From NCBI GenBank assembly GCA_035301245.1, contig DATGUS010000084.1, forward strand, positions 1 to 8,840: a DNA stretch of 8,840 bases. The letters are read 5' to 3'. This document shows, piece after piece, positions 5,976 to 8,840 of this stretch. Source of the stretch: Alloiococcus sp035301245 (lineage in GTDB: Bacteria > Bacillota > Bacilli > Lactobacillales > Carnobacteriaceae_A). Position 1 is the stretch's first letter; every line of letters begins with the position of its first letter. A program made the position numbers and the translations under genes. The notes under the pieces were generated by a model. It worked only from the letters and a program-made list of their open reading frames with translations, ran no database searches and was not told the DNA's origin.

Positions 5976-8444
5976 TTACCCAGTAATGGTATTCGTTTCA
6001 TCATCGTGTGAATATTGGTAGTCATCTTTTTTGACTGGTCGACGTGATTTCTTACCTTTACCAGCTGCTGTTGCTTGTTCACGTTGTAAGTTTTGACGGA
6101 TTTGAGATTTCATTAATAAACGTGTAATTTCATATTCAATCTCACCGATCATTTCGTTAAATAAACGGAAGCCTTCTTGTTGGTATTCAGTTAGTGGGTT
6201 AAATTGACCATAAGAACGAAGGCCGATTCCTTGACGTAGTTGATCCATCTCATCGATATGGTTTGTCCATTTACGGTCCACCACTCGTAAGATAACTACT
6301 TTTTCGAACTCTAACACTTGTTCGTCGCCATTAAACTGATTTACTTTGTTTTGATAAGCTTCTTGAACTTTTTCAGTGATAAATTTACGAATGCTTTCGC
6401 GGTCACGTCCATATAAGTCTTCAACTGTAATCGAATCTGGTGGTAGAAGAACGTTATGTGTAAATTCTACAATTGATTCTAAGTCCCATTTCTCTGTTTG
6501 GTCACCTTGTGTGTGAATATCAATATTACCATCAATTGTTCTTCTAATAATTGGTTTAGTAATATAAGCGAGCGACTCTTCTTCCATAATAACTTCTTGA
6601 CGTTGTGAATAGATGACTTCACGTTGTTCACGCATGACATCATCATATTTTAGAACGTTTTTTCGTGTATCGTAGTTGTTACCTTCAACACGTTTTTGTG
6701 CAGATTCTACTTGTTTAGAAATCATACGGTTTTGAATGACTGCATCGTCGCCAGAGATTTTTAGACGCTCAAGAACACTTTGAATTCGTTCAGAACCAAA
6801 ACGTCTCATTAAGTCATCTTCTAGAGATAAGTAGAACTGGGATACACCTGGGTCACCTTGTCGTCCAGAACGTCCACGTAGTTGGTTATCAATACGACGT
6901 GATTCGTGACGTTCCGTACCAATAACTGCAAGACCGCCGAGCTCTTTAACGCCAGGACCTAATTTAATATCTGTACCACGCCCAGCCATATTTGTAGCGA
7001 TTGTGACTGCCCCAGGTTGACCTGCGTTCACTACAATTTCCGCTTCTCTAAAGTGGTTTTTCGCGTTTAAAACTTCGTGAGGAATATTTAATTGTTGTAG
7101 GTAACGACTGATAACTTCAGAAGTTTCTACAGCAACTGTACCTACTAAAATTGGTTGACCTTTTTCGTGACGTTCTTTAATTTCATACGCTACTGCTTTA
7201 AATTTGCTATCTAATGTTGGGTAGAGTAAGTCATCTTTATCATCTCGAGCAACTGGACGGTTCGTTGGTACAGCGATAACGTCCATGTTATAAATTTCTC
7301 TAAATTCTTCTTCTTCTGTTTTAGCTGTACCAGTCATTCCTGATAATTTAGCATAACGACGGAAGTAGTTTTGGAATGTGATTGTCGCCATTGTTTTCGA
7401 TTCTTTTTGAATCTCAACATCTTCTTTAGCTTCAATCGCTTGGTGCAAGCCGTCAGAATAGCGACGACCATCCATAATACGACCCGTAAATTGGTCAACA
7501 ATCTTCACTTCACCGTCATCTACCACATAGTCTTTATCTAAGAGCATAATGTAGTTGGCACGTAAAGCTTGGTCTAAGTGGTGAATTAAGGCTTGATTCT
7601 CAACGTCGTATAGATTCGCTACGTTAAATGTGTCTTCAGCTTTTTCAATACCTTCTTCAGTCAAGTTAATTGTCTTAGAAGGAACATCAATGGTGTAGTC
7701 TTCATCTTCTTTTAAGCCTTTAACAAAGAAGTCACAACGGGTATAGAATGAAGTTGCTCCTTCTGATTGTCCAGATATAATTAATGGTGTACGCGCCTCA
7801 TCAATTAAGATGGAGTCAACCTCATCCAAAATAGCAAAGTTTAGCGGACGCTGTACCATTTGTTCTTTATAGACAACCATGTTATCACGTAAATAGTCGA
7901 AACCTAACTCGTTGTTAGTTGAATAAGTAATATCACAGTAGTATGCTTTACGTTTTTCGTCAGAATTTTTAGAGTTTAAGTTTAAGCCAACTGTTAACCC
8001 CATCCAACGATATAATTCACCCATCTCTTCCGCGTCACGTGTAGCTAAGTAGTCGTTAACTGTCACCACGTGCACACCTTTACCTGAGATTGCGTTTAAA
8101 TAAACTGGTAGTGTTGCAGTTAATGTTTTACCTTCACCGGTTTTCATCTCTGCAATGTTACCTTCGTGTAACGCCATACCACCTTTAAGCTGAACGCGGA
8201 ATGGGTATAATCCTAACACACGTCTAGCTGCTTCACGAACAGTCGCAAATGCTTCTACTAGTAATTCGTCTAATGTTTCTCCATTAGCATATCTTGATTT
8301 AAATTCTTGCGTACGAGCTTTCAGTTCTTCATCCGTTAACTCGGCCATGTCATCAGCTAATGTTTCAATTTGATCAGCTATCTTTCCGTAACGACGTAAT
8401 GTTTTTTTGTCGTTATCGAAAATCTTTTTTAAGATGTTAGCCAT
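5976..8444 (-). CDS. secA: SecA, preprotein translocase ATPase
   Basis: SecA is the motor ATPase that binds SecYEG at the cytoplasmic membrane and drives unfolded preproteins through the channel by ATP hydrolysis. The 822-residue product opens with MANILKKIFD, typical of SecA. It shows Walker A (TGEGKT, about 102-107), Walker B DEVD (207-210) followed by the IDEAR segment, and the preprotein cross-linking region at about 225-365. It also has the motor motifs MAGRGTDI (486-493) and QLRGRSGRQGDPG (521-533), then scaffold and wing regions to about 780. The start is supported by GAGGTGAAGG just upstream. The protein ends in a charged tail (KKDDYQYSHDDETNTITG) without the cysteine-rich CxCxSG...CH metal-binding motif found at the end of many SecAs. 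It is the housekeeping SecA1 type rather than an accessory SecA2, judged from the full motif set and the neighbouring prfB. It is followed by a terminator and then prfB. Confidence 0.98.
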   Translation of the reverse strand: MANILKKIFDNDKKTLRRYGKIADQIETLADDMAELTDEELKARTQEFKSRYANGETLDELLVEAFATVREAARRVLGLYPFRVQLKGGMALHEGNIAEMKTGEGKTLTATLPVYLNAISGKGVHVVTVNDYLATRDAEEMGELYRWMGLTVGLNLNSKNSDEKRKAYYCDITYSTNNELGFDYLRDNMVVYKEQMVQRPLNFAILDEVDSILIDEARTPLIISGQSEGATSFYTRCDFFVKGLKEDEDYTIDVPSKTINLTEEGIEKAEDTFNVANLYDVENQALIHHLDQALRANYIMLLDKDYVVDDGEVKIVDQFTGRIMDGRRYSDGLHQAIEAKEDVEIQKESKTMATITFQNYFRRYAKLSGMTGTAKTEEEEFREIYNMDVIAVPTNRPVARDDKDDLLYPTLDSKFKAVAYEIKERHEKGQPILVGTVAVETSEVISRYLQQLNIPHEVLNAKNHFREAEIVVNAGQPGAVTIATNMAGRGTDIKLGPGVKELGGLAVIGTERHESRRIDNQLRGRSGRQGDPGVSQFYLSLEDDLMRRFGSERIQSVLERLKISGDDAVIQNRMISKQVESAQKRVEGNNYDTRKNVLKYDDVMREQREVIYSQRQEVIMEEESLAYITKPIIRRTIDGNIDIHTQGDQTEKWDLESIVEFTHNVLLPPDSITVEDLYGRDRESIRKFITEKVQEAYQNKVNQFNGDEQVLEFEKVVILRVVDRKWTNHIDEMDQLRQGIGLRSYGQFNPLTEYQQEGFRLFNEMIGEIEYEITRLLMKSQIRQNLQREQATAAGKGKKSRRPVKKDDYQYSHDDETNTITG

Positions 8445-8532
8445 ACTATTCCTTCACCTCTATGATTCCTTAACCATTCATTCTAAATAATAAACCATTT
8501 AGTTCTTTTCTCTAAACTATACATACCTAATA

Positions 8533-8569
8533 ATGATACCATGTATAAGTAATAAATAAAAGACTACAA
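8533..8569 (-). promoter_or_regulatory. Probable secA promoter
   Basis: On the minus strand TTGTAG (8569-8564) is followed after 16 bp by TATACA (8547-8542). An overlapping extended -10, TGG then TATCAT (8541-8533), offers a second choice. Either would start transcription roughly 80-95 bp before the secA ATG. As the preceding terminator separates secA from the gene to the right, a promoter is required in this gap. The hexamers are imperfect, so the exact one is uncertain. Confidence 0.5.
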
Positions 8570-8572
8570 CAG

Positions 8573-8588
8573 TATTCATTGTTGAATA
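8573..8588 (-). repeat. Short dyad upstream of the secA promoter
   Basis: TATTCA (8573-8578) and TGAATA (8583-8588) form a perfect inverted repeat around TTGT. It lies 4 bp upstream of the TTGTAG -35 candidate, a usual place for a regulator site. In such AT-rich DNA a 6-bp dyad may be chance. Confidence 0.3.
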
Positions 8589-8637
8589 TATTGATAAGGT
8601 TTTTAATAGATATGGATACTTAACTGACACCGATGTT

Positions 8638-8766
8638 TTACCATTTAAATAAAATGATTTGCTTTACTTTTGCTGTTTCAATCTTCTTAACTAAGCTCGG
8701 TACCGAAAGAAGCATGCGAGCATCCCAAACCACTTTTTCATTTATGATAAAACGATCCAAAATCAT
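8638..8766 (-). CDS. Doubtful 42-codon ORF upstream of secA
   Basis: ATG 8766 to TAA 8638 encodes MILDRFIINEKVVWDARMLL... ending KQIILFKW, 42 residues. The composition (two Trp, mixed charge, basic C-terminal third) looks somewhat protein-like in an otherwise AT-rich gap. I see no good ribosome binding site, and the start lies inside a 9-bp inverted repeat (8740-8748 with 8762-8770). I do not recognise the product. It could be a small protein, the remnant of a decayed gene, or chance. Confidence 0.2.
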   Translation of the reverse strand: MILDRFIINEKVVWDARMLLSVPSLVKKIETAKVKQIILFKW

Positions 8767-8816
8767 AAATCAAAACCACTGTTGTAAACAAGTCATTTTA
8801 TAAAAATTTCAAATAA

Positions 8817-8840
8817 AAAGCTGGAGATCTCTCCAGCTTT
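8817..8840 (-). terminator. Intrinsic terminator of an unseen gene upstream of secA
   Basis: The arms 8817-8826 (AAAGCTGGAG) and 8831-8840 (CTCCAGCTTT) form a 10-bp stem with a 4-nt loop. On the minus strand the stem runs into CTTTTTATTT, a good T-run. It probably ends the gene beyond the right edge, which in related genomes is often hpf (ribosome hibernation factor); that identity cannot be seen here. The window edge cuts the repeat, so function on the plus strand cannot be judged. Confidence 0.8.

Larger units (their letters stand above)
8570..8816. other. Intergenic region right of the secA promoter
   Basis: Apart from the doubtful small ORF and the two dyads (8573-8588, 8740-8770), this stretch shows a 10-bp palindrome TCGGTACCGA (8697-8706) and the hexamer GCATGC close by, in an island less AT-rich than its surroundings. 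I see no RNA gene, riboswitch or complete gene on either strand. Confidence 0.5.

Noticed and set aside
8695..8717. AGCTCGGTACC and GCATGC, resembling a cloning-vector polylinker
   Set aside because: The match is about 11 bases and is not followed by the rest of a polylinker. The flanks look native, so it is probably chance.
1..8840. A new multi-gene defence, mobile or biosynthetic system
   Set aside because: All substantial genes are recognisable housekeeping or regulatory families with intact motifs, and the gaps are too small to hide further genes.

Overview
The window is a chromosomal stretch of a low-GC Gram-positive bacterium (Firmicutes). The gene order secA-prfB-ftsE-ftsX-phoP-phoR, AGGAGG-like ribosome binding sites, AT-rich spacers and protein sequences point to Lactobacillales. 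A Carnobacteriaceae-like lineage is my guess only; no species marker is present. All six confident genes lie on the minus strand, so biological order runs from high to low coordinates. No RNA gene, CRISPR array, insertion sequence or prophage gene is visible.

Right edge to left: a terminator at 8817-8840 closes an unseen upstream gene. A spacer of about 370 bp carries a doubtful 42-codon ORF, a short dyad and a likely secA promoter. secA (preprotein translocase ATPase) follows. Then comes a 71-bp gap holding an intrinsic terminator whose T-run ends 19 bp before prfB. prfB (release factor 2) uses the classic programmed +1 frameshift at an in-frame UGA. A TTGACA promoter element abuts the prfB stop and leads into ftsE-ftsX, which overlap by 11 nt and encode the FtsEX divisome ABC complex. 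A strong terminator ends ftsX. A 182-bp gap upstream of phoP has an extended -10 promoter and Pho-box-like repeats. phoP-phoR follow as an ATGA-overlapping two-component pair ending in a 14-bp terminator stem.

The last 334 bp on the left contain no convincing gene. Near the edge is a tandem array of TTTACA-type hexamers at 10-12 bp steps, read on the minus strand. This matches the Pho-box pattern known from Bacillus PhoP and suggests a phosphate-responsive promoter for a gene beyond coordinate 1, probably the pst phosphate transporter operon.

The genes make four functional units: protein export (SecA), UGA/UAA termination (RF2), control of septal wall hydrolysis (FtsEX), and the phosphate starvation response (PhoPR). 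I found no undescribed multi-gene system. The points most worth a second look are regulatory: the Pho-box array, the terminator between secA and prfB whose 3' arm complements the prfB ribosome binding site, and an SD-sequestering hairpin with a four-codon mini-ORF between phoR and the presumed pst promoter.
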